This document shows positions 53,692 through 63,097 of a DNA stretch of 64,000 nucleotides, one piece after another (the stretch's first letter is position 1; each line of letters starts with the position of its first letter). This stretch comes from Rhodoferax fermentans (GTDB lineage: Bacteria; Pseudomonadota; Gammaproteobacteria; Burkholderiales; Burkholderiaceae_C): the NCBI RefSeq assembly GCF_002017865.1, contig NZ_MTJN01000002.1, forward strand, positions 3,472,001-3,536,000, given 5' to 3'. Position numbers and translations under genes: made by a program. The notes beneath the pieces were generated by a model. The model had not been told where the DNA came from and did not search any database. It worked only from the letters and a program-made list of their open reading frames with translations.

Positions 53692-55581
53692 ATGCAATCC
53701 ACCGTCACCGAAACCTCCTCCCGCTCCCTGATCCTGTCCGCCAACCGGGTCGTGGATGTCCAGAATTTGTCCGTCCGCTTCACCACCTCGGAACGCACCG
53801 TGGATGCGGTACGTGACCTGTCCTTTCATGTTGACCGGGGTGAAACTCTGGCCATTGTGGGTGAGTCGGGGTCCGGCAAGTCGGTGACGTCTTTGGCTCT
53901 GATGCGCCTGATCGAGCATGGCGGCGGCCGCATCCTCAACGGCAAGATGCTGTTTCGCCAGCGCCGCGGTGAGGTGCTGGACCTGGCCCAGGCCCGTGAC
54001 AGCACCATGCGCGACCTGCGCGGCGCCGAAATCGCGATGATTTTTCAGGAGCCGATGACCTCGCTCAACCCGGTGTTCACCGCCGGTGAGCAGATTGCCG
54101 AGTCGATCCGCATCCACCAGGGCAAAAGTGCGACCGACGCACGCGCTGAGGCTTTGCGCATGCTCGACGTGGTGCGTATCCCCGAGGCCCGCAATGTCTT
54201 GGACCGTTATCCGCACCAGCTCTCCGGGGGCATGCGCCAGCGCGTCATGATTGCCATGGCGCTGTCGTGCAAACCCTCTCTGCTGATCGCTGACGAGCCG
54301 ACCACCGCGCTGGATGTGACCATCCAGGCGCAAATCCTGCAACTCATCCGCTCCCTACAGAACGACATGAACATGGGCGTGGTGTTCATCACCCACGATA
54401 TGGGCGTGGTCGCCGAGGTGGCCGACCGGGTGCTGGTGATGTACCGTGGTGAAAAGGTCGAGGAAGGGGTCTCCGAGGCTCTCTTTGCAGCGCCACAACA
54501 TGTCTATACCCGTGCCCTGCTCAAGGCCGTGCCCCGCCTGGGAGCGATGCAAGGCAGCGACTTGCCGCTCAAATTTGACCTGCTGCTCACCGACGGACAA
54601 GCCCAGAGTGCTTCGGCACAGCCGCAAGACACGGTCCAGCACGACGCACCACCGATCCTGCGTGTGAAGGATCTGGTGACACGTTTTGACATCCGCAGCG
54701 GTTTGCTGAGCCGGGTCACCCGGCGCGTCCATGCGGTGGAGCAGGTCAGTTTTGATTTGCACCCCGGCGAGACACTGGCCCTGGTCGGCGAGTCCGGTTG
54801 CGGCAAGTCCACCACGGGACGCTCCTTGTTGCGCCTGGTCGAGAGCCAGAGTGGGGTGATGGAGTTCGGTGGCCAGAACATCCGCGAACTGCCCAACAGC
54901 ACGCTGCAAGGTTTGCGCCGCAACATCCAGTTTATTTTTCAGGACCCCTTTGCCTCGCTCGACCCACGCGTCACTGTGGGTTTTTCCATCATGGAGCCGC
55001 TGCTGGTCCACAAAATCGCCCAGGGCAGTGAAGCCCAGGCACGTGTGGCCTGGCTGCTGGAGAAAGTCGGGCTGTCAGCCGAACATGCCCAGCGTTACCC
55101 GCATGAGTTCTCAGGCGGCCAGCGCCAGCGCATTGCCATTGCCCGGGCACTGGCCCTGAACCCCAAGGTGGTGATCGCCGACGAAGCGGTGTCGGCACTG
55201 GATGTCTCGATCCAGGCACAAATCGTCAATCTGATGCTGGACCTGCAGCGTGAACTGGGTATTGCCTACCTGTTCATCTCGCATGACATGGCGGTGGTCG
55301 AGCGCGTCAGCCACCGCGTCGCGGTGATGTATCTGGGTCAGATCGTCGAGATCGGGCCACGCCGGGCGATCTTCGAGAACCCGCAGCATCCCTACACACG
55401 CAAATTGATGGCGGCGGTGCCGGTGGCAGACCCGACCCGGCGCAACCGCGAGCGCGCGCTGCTGTCGGACGAGATTCCAAGCCCGGTGCGCGCGGTCGGC
55501 GACGAGCCGCAGCTGGCTCCTTTGGCTGAAGTTGGTCCTGGCCACTTTGTCGCCCAGCACCGCATCAGCCACCTTTACTGA
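53692..55581 (+). CDS. gsiA: Glutathione/peptide ABC transporter double ATPase (GsiA type)
   Basis: 629 aa from 53692. Two complete ATPase halves. First: [45 protein letters not shown]. Second: [46 protein letters not shown]. The second Walker B has DEAVS for the usual DEPTS. Each half keeps its His switch (THD/SHD). It drives the GsiC/GsiD channel. Confidence 0.92.
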   Translation: MQSTVTETSSRSLILSANRVVDVQNLSVRFTTSERTVDAVRDLSFHVDRGETLAIVGESGSGKSVTSLALMRLIEHGGGRILNGKMLFRQRRGEVLDLAQARDSTMRDLRGAEIAMIFQEPMTSLNPVFTAGEQIAESIRIHQGKSATDARAEALRMLDVVRIPEARNVLDRYPHQLSGGMRQRVMIAMALSCKPSLLIADEPTTALDVTIQAQILQLIRSLQNDMNMGVVFITHDMGVVAEVADRVLVMYRGEKVEEGVSEALFAAPQHVYTRALLKAVPRLGAMQGSDLPLKFDLLLTDGQAQSASAQPQDTVQHDAPPILRVKDLVTRFDIRSGLLSRVTRRVHAVEQVSFDLHPGETLALVGESGCGKSTTGRSLLRLVESQSGVMEFGGQNIRELPNSTLQGLRRNIQFIFQDPFASLDPRVTVGFSIMEPLLVHKIAQGSEAQARVAWLLEKVGLSAEHAQRYPHEFSGGQRQRIAIARALALNPKVVIADEAVSALDVSIQAQIVNLMLDLQRELGIAYLFISHDMAVVERVSHRVAVMYLGQIVEIGPRRAIFENPQHPYTRKLMAAVPVADPTRRNRERALLSDEIPSPVRAVGDEPQLAPLAEVGPGHFVAQHRISHLY

Positions 55582-55615
55582 ACCCGATTCCCTCAACCAC
55601 CAAGGAACTACCCCC

Positions 55616-57178
55616 ATGACTAATGCGAAAACATTCGAGTTGCGCCAGCCGCTGGCAGCCAGCCTGCTGGCGCTCCTGAGCCTGACCGCTGCCGGCTCGG
55701 CCCTGGCCGCCACCGACGTGGTGCTGGCCATTGGCGGCCAGCCCGAGACGCTGGACCCTTACAACACCAACACCACGCTGACGACCGCCGTCACCAAGTC
55801 CTTCTACCAAGGCTTGTTCGAATTTGACAAAGACCTCAAAGTGCGCAATGTGCTGGCGGAGAGTTATGCCATCTCGAAAGACGGCCTGACCTACACCTTC
55901 AAACTGCGCGAAGGTGTCAAGTTCCATGACGGCACACCTTTCAACGCCGAAGCGGTCAAGGCGACCCTGGACCGTGTCACCAACCCGGACAACAAGCTGG
56001 CCCGCTACAACCAGTTCAACCGCATCACCAAGGTTGAAGTCGTGTCGCCCTATTCGGTGCGTATTACTTTGAAGGAGCCCTTTGGCCCCTTCATCAACTC
56101 ATTGGCACACGCCTCTGCGGCCATGATGTCGCCCACGGCGCTCAAAAAATACGGCAACCAGGACATCGCTTTCCACCCGGTCGGCACCGGCCCCTTTACC
56201 TTTGAAGAGTGGAAACAGACCGACTTCGTCAAGGTCAAGAAATTCGATGGCTACTGGAAAAAGGGCTACCCCAAGGTCGACAGCATCACCTGGAAACCGG
56301 TGCTGGAGAACAACACCCGCGCCGCCATGCTGCAAACTGGCGAAACCGACTTTGCCTACCCCTTGCCTTACGAGCAGGCAGCTACGCTCGAGAGCAATGC
56401 CAAGCTCAAAGTGACCAGTGGCCCGTCGATCATCGTGCGTTACATCAGCTTCAACACGCTGCAAAAGCCGTTCGACAACCTCAAGGTGCGCCAGGCCATC
56501 AACTACGCCATCAACAAGGAAGCCCTGGCCAAGGTGGCTTTTGGTGGCTACGCCGTTCCCGCAGAAGGTGTGGTACCTCAAGGTGTGCTCTACGCTCACA
56601 AAATGCCTGCCTGGCCGTATGACCCGGCCAAGGCGCGCCAGTTGCTCAAAGACGCCGGTTACCCGAATGGCTTTGAGTCGGTGCTGTGGGGTGCTTACAC
56701 CACCACCACCTCACAGAAAACCATCCAGTTTGTGCAGCAACAACTGGCACAGGTTGGCATCAAACTCTCGGTGCAAGCGCTGGAGCCCGGCCAACGCACC
56801 GAATGGGTCCAGACCGCACCCGACGCCAAGACCGCCAAGGTTCGCATGTACTACGCAGGCTGGTCCTCATCAACGGGTGAAGCTGACTGGGCGCTGCGTC
56901 CTTTGCTGGCCACAGAAGCCTGGCCGCCCAAGCTCAACAACACGGCCTACTACAGCAATGCGGTTGTAGATGGCGCCATTGCCAAAGCGTTGACATCCAC
57001 CAACGACAAGGAAAAGGCACAGCTCTACCGCGAAGCTCAAGAACAGATCATGAAAGACCTGCCCTGGGCACCGCTGGTGACGGAGAAGAACCTCTATGCC
57101 ACCAGCAAACGTCTCTCGGGTGTGTTTGTGATGCCTGACGGCAACATCAACGCCGACGAGATCTCGGTCGCTGAGTAA
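55616..57178 (+). CDS. gsiB: Peptide ABC transporter substrate-binding protein (GsiB type)
   Basis: 520 aa from 55616 with AAGGAA upstream. Sec signal peptide ending ALAAT. SBP family 5 core: GGQPETLDPYNTNTTLTTAVTKSFYQGLFEFD and YTFKLREGVKFHDGTPFNAEAVKATLDRV. Most like glutathione/dipeptide-binding proteins; actual ligand uncertain. A perfect 10-bp hairpin follows its stop. Confidence 0.88.
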   Translation: MTNAKTFELRQPLAASLLALLSLTAAGSALAATDVVLAIGGQPETLDPYNTNTTLTTAVTKSFYQGLFEFDKDLKVRNVLAESYAISKDGLTYTFKLREGVKFHDGTPFNAEAVKATLDRVTNPDNKLARYNQFNRITKVEVVSPYSVRITLKEPFGPFINSLAHASAAMMSPTALKKYGNQDIAFHPVGTGPFTFEEWKQTDFVKVKKFDGYWKKGYPKVDSITWKPVLENNTRAAMLQTGETDFAYPLPYEQAATLESNAKLKVTSGPSIIVRYISFNTLQKPFDNLKVRQAINYAINKEALAKVAFGGYAVPAEGVVPQGVLYAHKMPAWPYDPAKARQLLKDAGYPNGFESVLWGAYTTTTSQKTIQFVQQQLAQVGIKLSVQALEPGQRTEWVQTAPDAKTAKVRMYYAGWSSSTGEADWALRPLLATEAWPPKLNNTAYYSNAVVDGAIAKALTSTNDKEKAQLYREAQEQIMKDLPWAPLVTEKNLYATSKRLSGVFVMPDGNINADEISVAE

Positions 57179-57193
57179 CTGCTTGCCTGAAAC

Positions 57194-57217
57194 GCGCGCC
57201 GACCGGTGTCGGCGCGC
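57194..57217 (+). repeat. Strong hairpin between gsiB and gsiC
   Basis: GCGCGCCGAC (57194-57203) / GTCGGCGCGC (57208-57217), 10-bp perfect stem, loop CGGT, 15 bp after the gsiB stop. No T run follows. Confidence 0.8.
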
Positions 57218-57241
57218 CAACCCTGACTGGTTTTCGCCAAC

Positions 57242-58162
57242 ATGTTGAATTATTTTCTGAAACGGCTGCTGGGTCTGGTGCCCACGCTGCTGATCGTCGC
57301 CGTGCTGGTGTTCCTGTTTGTGCACATGCTGCCCGGTGATCCCGCCCGGTTGGCGGCAGGTCAGGATGCGGATGAACAAACGGTTGAGCTGGTCCGCCAG
57401 GAGCTTGGGCTGGACCGCCCTCTGCATGAGCAATTTGTCCACTACTTCAGCCGTATGCTGCAAGGGGACTTTGGCACCTCGATCCGCACCCGCCGACCGG
57501 TATCCACCGAAATTGCCGAGCGTTTTGCACCGACCTTGCTGCTGACCATCACCAGCATGGCCTGGGCCGTTGTTTTTGGCATGAGCATCGGTGTGATGTC
57601 GGCGGTGTTCCGCAACCAATGGCCAGACCGCCTGGGCATGACCATTGCCGTGTCAGGCATCTCGTTTCCGGCCTTTGCGCTGGGCATGTTGCTGATGCAG
57701 GTGTTCTCGGTCTATCTGGGCTGGTTGCCTACGGTGGGCGCTGACAGCTGGAAACATTACATCCTGCCCTCATTGACCCTGGGTGCCGCCGTGGCGGCGG
57801 TGATGGCCCGCTTCACCCGGGCGTCCTTCGTCGAGGTGATCCAGGAAGATTTTGTGCGTACCGCACGCGCCAAGGGTGTGAGTGAACGTGTGGTGATCGC
57901 CAAGCACTGCCTGCGCAACGCACTGATCCCGGTCGTCACCATGATGGGTTTGCAGTTCGGCTTCTTGCTGGGCGGCTCGATCGTGGTCGAGGCGGTTTTC
58001 AACTGGCCCGGCCTCGGGCGCCTGCTGGTTGACTCGGTCACCCAACGCGATTACCCGGTGATCCAGACCCTGGTGTTGCTGTTTTCACTTGAATTCATTC
58101 TGATCAATCTGATCGTGGACCTGCTCTATGGCTTCATCAATCCCACCATCCGCTACAAGTGA
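57242..58162 (+). CDS. gsiC: Peptide ABC transporter permease (GsiC type)
   Basis: 306 aa, six membrane helices of the DppB class: [94 protein letters not shown]. It ends 7 bp before gsiD. Confidence 0.92.
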   Translation: MLNYFLKRLLGLVPTLLIVAVLVFLFVHMLPGDPARLAAGQDADEQTVELVRQELGLDRPLHEQFVHYFSRMLQGDFGTSIRTRRPVSTEIAERFAPTLLLTITSMAWAVVFGMSIGVMSAVFRNQWPDRLGMTIAVSGISFPAFALGMLLMQVFSVYLGWLPTVGADSWKHYILPSLTLGAAVAAVMARFTRASFVEVIQEDFVRTARAKGVSERVVIAKHCLRNALIPVVTMMGLQFGFLLGGSIVVEAVFNWPGLGRLLVDSVTQRDYPVIQTLVLLFSLEFILINLIVDLLYGFINPTIRYK

Positions 58163-58169
58163 ATCTGCC

Positions 58170-59066
58170 ATGAGTACAACCCCTGTCGCCGCCAACCAAC
58201 ACCAAGCCGCCGAGCGCGTGCGCACACCCTGGAGCGAGTTCTGGCGCAAATTCCGCAGCCAGCATGTGGCCCTGGTGGCCCTGGTGTTTGTGGGTCTGTT
58301 GCTGCTGCTGGCGTTGTTGGCGCCCTACATCGCTCCTTACGACGCCGAGAATTTCTTTGACTATGACCGACTCAACCAGGGCCCATCCTGGCAGCATCTG
58401 CTGGGGGTGGATCCGCTGGGTCGTGACATCTTCAGCCGCATTCTCGTGGGTGCACGTATCTCCTTGGCCACTGGTTTTCTGTCGGTTGCCATCGGTGGAC
58501 TGATCGGCACCACCTTGGGCCTGCTGGCAGGTTATTACGAGGGCTGGTGGGACCGCATCGTGATGCGCATCTCCGACGTCTTGTTTGCCTTTCCTGGCAT
58601 CCTGCTGGCACTTGGTGTGGTGGCGATCCTGGGCAGCAGCATGATCAACGTGGTGGTGGCAGTGTCGGTATTCAGTGTGCCGGCTTTTGCACGTCTGGTG
58701 CGCGGCAATACCCTCACGCTCAAACATATGACCTATGTCGAGGCGGTACGCAGCGTCGGAGCCTCCGACTGGACCATCATCGTGCGCCACATCCTGCCCG
58801 GCACCATTTCCTCCATCGTGGTCTACTTCACCATGCGACTGGGCACCTCCATCATCACGGCAGCGAGCCTGTCCTTTCTGGGCATGGGTGCACAGCCGCC
58901 AACCCCCGAATGGGGTGCCATGCTCAACGAAGCCCGTGCTGACATGGTGAACGCGCCCCACGTTGCACTGTTCCCCAGCCTGGCCATTTTCCTGACGGTG
59001 CTGGCCTTCAATTTGCTCGGTGACGGACTGCGCGATGCGCTGGATCCGAAGATTGATCGCAAGTGA
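58170..59066 (+). CDS. gsiD: Peptide ABC transporter permease (GsiD type)
   Basis: 298 aa from 58170; an earlier in-frame start would lie inside gsiC. DppC class: [74 protein letters not shown] and the terminal [12 protein letters not shown]. Its stop overlaps the dmpA GTG. Confidence 0.92.
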   Translation: MSTTPVAANQHQAAERVRTPWSEFWRKFRSQHVALVALVFVGLLLLLALLAPYIAPYDAENFFDYDRLNQGPSWQHLLGVDPLGRDIFSRILVGARISLATGFLSVAIGGLIGTTLGLLAGYYEGWWDRIVMRISDVLFAFPGILLALGVVAILGSSMINVVVAVSVFSVPAFARLVRGNTLTLKHMTYVEAVRSVGASDWTIIVRHILPGTISSIVVYFTMRLGTSIITAASLSFLGMGAQPPTPEWGAMLNEARADMVNAPHVALFPSLAIFLTVLAFNLLGDGLRDALDPKIDRK

Positions 59067-60163
59067 GTGACCTCCAGCATAAAGCCCTTGCCGTGAGCGA
59101 CTCCAACCATTTGCCAACCATTGGCCAGCTGCCCTCTGGTCCACGCAATGCCATCAGCGACGTGGCCGGTGTCACCGTCGGTCATTGCACGCTGGCCGAG
59201 GGCCCGGTGCAGACCGGTGTCACCGTGGTCAAGCCACACAGCGGCAACCTCTTTTTGGACCGGGTGCCCGCTGCGGCCGCCGTGCTCAATGGCTTTGGCA
59301 AAAGCATCGGCCTGGTGCAGATCGAAGAGCTTGGTCTGCTTGAAACCCCGATCGCGCTGACCAACACCTTCTCGGTGGCGGCTGTGGCGCAAGCCCAGAT
59401 TCGCCAGTGTGTGGCCGCCAACCCGGAAACTGGACGCAGCCTGCCCACGGTCAACCCGCTGGTGTTCGAATGCAACGACGGTTTCCTCAATGACATCCAG
59501 CGCATGGCCATCACCGAGCAGCATTACTTCGCGGCCTGTGACGCGGCTCAAGTCAATGTGGCCCAAGGTGCCATCGGTGCCGGTCGCGGCATGTCCTGTT
59601 TTGGTCTCAAAGGCGGCATTGGCACCGCTTCGCGCTGCTGCGACGGGTACACCGTGGGCGCCCTGGTACTGGCCAATTACGGCCAGTTGCACCAACTGAT
59701 TCTGGCCGGAGAGGCGCTTGGCCCGCTGCTGGCCGAGCGTCTGGCCCAGATCAATGAGCCGGAAAAAGGCTCCATCATTTTGCTGCTCGCCACCGATGCA
59801 CCACTGGATGCCCGCCAACTGCGTCGATTGGCTTTGCGCGCAGGCGTGGGACTCGCCCGCACCGGCTCGGTGTTTGGCCATGGCAGCGGCGACATCGCGC
59901 TGGCTTTCTCCACCGCCTACACCGTCCCGCAGGAGGCGCAACAAGCCATGCCAGCCGGGGCCATGCTGCATGACGCCCGACTCGACCCGCTGTTCCAAGC
60001 CGCAGCGGACAGCACCGAACAAGCCATCATCCACGCCTTGTGGCATGCCAGCAGCGTGATCGGGCGCGATGGCCACCAACGGCACGCGCTGGCTGACTTG
60101 CTGCCAGAACAGACAGTGCCATCACTTCATCACGTCAACCATGAAAATTCTGATCTCCACTGA
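59063..60163 (+). CDS. dmpA: P1-family aminopeptidase DmpA (L-aminopeptidase/D-esterase)
   Basis: 366 aa, GTG start overlapping the gsiD stop. P1 family: [20 protein letters not shown] at the N-terminus, [12 protein letters not shown], then [23 protein letters not shown] around the self-cleavage site with the nucleophile Ser of GTAS. Family enzymes release N-terminal residues from peptides, with known activity on D-Ala or beta-peptides. The C-terminal 23 bp overlap dppA. Confidence 0.9.
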   Translation: MSDLQHKALAVSDSNHLPTIGQLPSGPRNAISDVAGVTVGHCTLAEGPVQTGVTVVKPHSGNLFLDRVPAAAAVLNGFGKSIGLVQIEELGLLETPIALTNTFSVAAVAQAQIRQCVAANPETGRSLPTVNPLVFECNDGFLNDIQRMAITEQHYFAACDAAQVNVAQGAIGAGRGMSCFGLKGGIGTASRCCDGYTVGALVLANYGQLHQLILAGEALGPLLAERLAQINEPEKGSIILLLATDAPLDARQLRRLALRAGVGLARTGSVFGHGSGDIALAFSTAYTVPQEAQQAMPAGAMLHDARLDPLFQAAADSTEQAIIHALWHASSVIGRDGHQRHALADLLPEQTVPSLHHVNHENSDLH

Positions 60164-60959
60164 CATCGAAGGCGTCGCAGGCGTCTTCCACACCGAACAA
60201 ACACGTGCCGGCAACGGCGAGTACGAGCGTGCGAGACGACTGATGACCGACGAAGCCAATGCGGCCATCGCTGGCGCATTTGACGGTGGAGCCAGCGAAG
60301 TTCTGGTCAACGACTCACATGGCAGTTTTCGCAACCTGCTGCCCGATCTGCTGGACCCACGGGCCCAAGTGGTTCAGGGCAAACCACGCTACCTGAGCAT
60401 GGTGGCCGGTGTTGAACAAGGCGTTGATGCACTGTGCATGATCGGTTACCACTCGCGTGCCCAAGGCCGCGGCATCCTGGCCCACACCATCAACAGCTTT
60501 GCCTTTGCACGGGTAAGCCTCAATGGCCAGGAAATGGGTGAAGCTGGCATCTATGGTGCACTGGCGGGTGAATACGGTGTGCCCGTGGCCATGGCCAGCG
60601 GAGACGATGTGTTTATTGAAGAACAGCGCGCGCTGTTCCCACAAACCGTCTTCGTCCAGACCAAACGTGCCTACGGTCAATACAGTGGCACCAGCCTGTC
60701 GCCAGCCCAGTCTTGCCAGGCCATTCGCAGTGGGGTTGCCAGCGCACTGGCGCGACAAGCAAGTCTGCAGCCACTGGTGCTGACCGGTCCTATCACCGTG
60801 CAGATCCAGACCACCACCCCAGCCATGGCCGACCTGTTTGGCCAATGGCCCAGCCTGCGGCGCCTGCAATCTGATGAGATTGCTTTTGATGCACCCAGTG
60901 TCGAAGCAGCGGTGCGCATGATCAACTCTCTGTCGGCGATGTCGACCATGCTGCGATGA
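60141..60959 (+). CDS. dppA: M55-family D-aminopeptidase DppA
   Basis: 272 aa from the ATG at 60141, inside the end of dmpA. Zinc ligands match B. subtilis DppA: Asp8 and Glu10 (STDIEGVAG), His near 60 (NDSHGSF), His near 104 (GYHSRA), and Glu near 133 (EMGEAGI). It removes D-amino acids, especially D-Ala, from short peptides. It overlaps the racemase gene by 4 bp. Confidence 0.93.
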   Translation: MKILISTDIEGVAGVFHTEQTRAGNGEYERARRLMTDEANAAIAGAFDGGASEVLVNDSHGSFRNLLPDLLDPRAQVVQGKPRYLSMVAGVEQGVDALCMIGYHSRAQGRGILAHTINSFAFARVSLNGQEMGEAGIYGALAGEYGVPVAMASGDDVFIEEQRALFPQTVFVQTKRAYGQYSGTSLSPAQSCQAIRSGVASALARQASLQPLVLTGPITVQIQTTTPAMADLFGQWPSLRRLQSDEIAFDAPSVEAAVRMINSLSAMSTMLR

Positions 60960-61696
60960 TGGCCGCAGCACAACTTCATACCCGTCCCGTCGGCATCATC
61001 GGGGGGATGGGCCCGGCGGCTGGCGCAGATTTTGTCCGCTTGTTTGTCAACGCCTGCAACGCCTATCTGACCCGAACCGGGTTCAAAGTGGTTGACCAGG
61101 CGTACCCGGAACACTGGCTGGTTCAGGTGCCGGTGCCCGACCGGACCGAAGCCTTGTGCAACGGCCACGACGCGCCCTTGCCAGCCCTGCAAAATGCCGT
61201 TGAGCGTCTCCAGACTTGTGGTGCCAACACCGTGGCCATCGCCTGCAACACGGCCCATGCCTGGCACACCAAATTGCAGCAAAACCACCCCCGCGTGGAG
61301 CTGCTGCATGTGGCACGTGAAGTGGCACGCCAACTCAAGAACACGGGCGTAAAAGAGGTCGGCCTGATGGCCACCCAAGGCACCTACCGAACCGCTCTCT
61401 ATGACACGGCCTTGTCACAAGCGGGCATCGTGTGCCACTGCCCGCTGGACAACGAGCGCGAAACCCTGATGCGCGGCATCTACCAAGGTGTCAAAACCGG
61501 TGATCTGGCTTACGCAAGGGCTTGTTTTGTCAACGTGGCGCAGCGCTTGCAATCGCGCCACGGCGATCTGACCCTGATCATGGGTTGCACCGAGATCCCC
61601 TTGGCCCTGGAAGACGCCCCAGAAGCCAGCCATTGGCGCTTGCTGAACCCGGCCCAAGTTCTGGCTCAAGCATTGGCTGAGCGCGCTTACAACTGA
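60956..61696 (+). CDS. Aspartate/glutamate racemase-family protein
   Basis: 246 aa. Two catalytic Cys motifs are present: AIACNTAHAW (Cys near 95) and LIMGCTEIPLAL (Cys near 206), with GIIGGMGPAAG at the start. This is the two-Cys, cofactor-free racemase type (YgeA/RacX-like), acting on Asp or Glu. Last gene of the operon; it could turn D-Asp or D-Glu released from peptides into L-forms. Confidence 0.9.
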   Translation: MMAAAQLHTRPVGIIGGMGPAAGADFVRLFVNACNAYLTRTGFKVVDQAYPEHWLVQVPVPDRTEALCNGHDAPLPALQNAVERLQTCGANTVAIACNTAHAWHTKLQQNHPRVELLHVAREVARQLKNTGVKEVGLMATQGTYRTALYDTALSQAGIVCHCPLDNERETLMRGIYQGVKTGDLAYARACFVNVAQRLQSRHGDLTLIMGCTEIPLALEDAPEASHWRLLNPAQVLAQALAERAYN

Positions 61697-61802
61697 GTGA
61701 GCCGCAAGCTGCTGGGACACCAGGTGCAGCCGCCAGCCAACTTGCTGACCCGAGCTTTCAGGCCGGTCATCAACACCACCCTGCCCCAAAACCCTCCCTA
61801 TC

Positions 61803-61833
61803 AGGTGCTTTGCACCTAGGTGTTTTTACCTAG
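61803..61833 (+). promoter_or_regulatory. Overlapping inverted repeats after the racemase gene
   Basis: AGGTGC-TTT-GCACCT (61803-61817) and CTAGGT-GTTTTT-ACCTAG (61816-61833) share bases, so only one can form at a time. CACCTAGGTG is also a perfect palindrome. It may be a terminator of the peptidase operon or an operator of the sugar operon. Confidence 0.5.
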
Positions 61834-61865
61834 ATTGGCAGAATTTCAAGGGTTTCCCCTAGTAA

Positions 61866-61889
61866 GCAAACGATTGCGCAAACGTTTGC
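61866..61889. promoter_or_regulatory. Tandem LacI/PurR-type operators
   Basis: GCAAACGATTGC (61866-61877) is followed without gap by GCAAACGTTTGC (61878-61889); the second is a perfect palindrome that extends by one pair to CGCAAACGTTTGCG. This is the LacI-family GCAAACGTTTGC core. About 109 bp upstream of the sugar-binding-protein start. Confidence 0.8.
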
Positions 61890-61997
61890 GGCCGTAGAAT
61901 TTGCTTCGAAGATGTCAAAACTGCATGTATCTCTCCATGTGTCGTCTTCACCCGGTCGGTGACCGATTGCCAGTTACAACTTATAGGAGCACCTCTC

Positions 61998-62951
61998 ATG
62001 AAATTTACCCGTCGCGCAGTACAAACGAGCATTGCTATTGGTTTGTTGGGTGGACTGTTTGCCTCACCCGTCTTGGCACAAGACAAACCCAAAGTGGCGC
62101 TGGTCATGAAGTCATTGGCCAACGAATTCTTCCGCACCATGGAAGACGGGGCCAAGGCCCACAACAAGGACAACGCTGGCAAGTACACCCTGGTCTCCAA
62201 CGGCATCAAGAACGAGACCGACACCGCCGCCCAGATTCGCATGGTCGAGCAGATGGTTGCCCAAAAGGCCAATGCCATCGTGATTGCCCCGGCCGACTCC
62301 AAAGCCCTGGTGCCGGTGCTCAAAACCGCCATCGACCAAGGCATTCTGGTCGTCAACATTGACAACAAACTCGATGCCGATGCACAAAAAGAAAAAGGCA
62401 TCCAGATCCCGTTTGCTGGCCCAGACAATCGCGCGGGCGCCAAGCTGGTGGGTGATTACCTGGCCAAGACCCTCAAGTCAGGTGACAAGGTCGGCATCAT
62501 TGAAGGGGTCTCCACCACCTTCAACGCCCAACAGCGCACTCTGGGTTTTCAGGACGCGATGAAGGCTGCCGGTGTGACTGTGGTCGGGGTGCAGTCGGGC
62601 AACTGGGAAATTGACAAAGGCAACGTGGTGGCATCCGGCATGCTGCGTGAACACCCTGATCTGAAGGCCCTGCTGGCTGGCAATGACAACATGGCTCTCG
62701 GTGCGGTGGCTGCCGTCAAGGCCGCTGGCAAAACCGGCCAGGTGATGGTGGTGGGTTACGACAACATCAATGCCGTCAAACCCATGCTCAAGGATGGCCG
62801 CATGCTGGCCACGGCCGATCAGTACGGCGCCAAACAGGCGGTGTTCGGTATCGAAATCGCTTTGAAAGCGCTGGCCGAGAAGAAAAAACAATCGGAAATG
62901 CCTGCTGCCATCCAGACCGATGTGGTGTTGGTGACCAAAGACAGCAAGTGA
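61998..62951 (+). CDS. Ribose-type sugar ABC transporter substrate-binding protein
   Basis: 317 aa from 61998 with AGGAG upstream. Signal peptide MKFTRRAVQTSIAIGLLGGLFASPVLA. Periplasmic binding protein fold of the RbsB class: VALVMKSLANEFFRTMEDGAKAH, IVIAPADSKALVPVLK, VVNIDNKLD, LAGNDNMALGAVAAVKAAG, VVGYDNI. The sugar is not certain; LacI-type operators upstream support a pentose or hexose. Confidence 0.88.
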   Translation: MKFTRRAVQTSIAIGLLGGLFASPVLAQDKPKVALVMKSLANEFFRTMEDGAKAHNKDNAGKYTLVSNGIKNETDTAAQIRMVEQMVAQKANAIVIAPADSKALVPVLKTAIDQGILVVNIDNKLDADAQKEKGIQIPFAGPDNRAGAKLVGDYLAKTLKSGDKVGIIEGVSTTFNAQQRTLGFQDAMKAAGVTVVGVQSGNWEIDKGNVVASGMLREHPDLKALLAGNDNMALGAVAAVKAAGKTGQVMVVGYDNINAVKPMLKDGRMLATADQYGAKQAVFGIEIALKALAEKKKQSEMPAAIQTDVVLVTKDSK

Positions 62952-62970
62952 TCCTGGTCAAGCTGTGACC

Positions 62971-63038
62971 GTGGCACAGGCCAAGCCGCCCGTGGGCAAG
63001 ACCACGGGCAGCGCTCTGGCCTGTCCACGGTGTGCCAC
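62971..63038 (+). repeat. Nested hairpin between sugar-binding protein and ATPase genes
   Basis: Inner stem GCCCGTGG (62988-62995) / CCACGGGC (63002-63009), 8 bp, loop 6 nt; next ACAGGCCA (62976-62983) / TGGCCTGT (63017-63024); outer GTGGCACA (62971-62978) / TGTGCCAC (63031-63038). The outer and middle arms overlap by three bases, so they compete partly. Confidence 0.75.
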
Positions 63039-63097
63039 AGCCAACGCCACGCTGCACAACAACCTCTCGCAACTTTGACATCCACACAGGCCAAGCC

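Noticed and set aside
59081..59093. AAAGCCCTT at the start of dmpA as a repeat copy
   Set aside because: No right arm and no TAGC at the required spacing.
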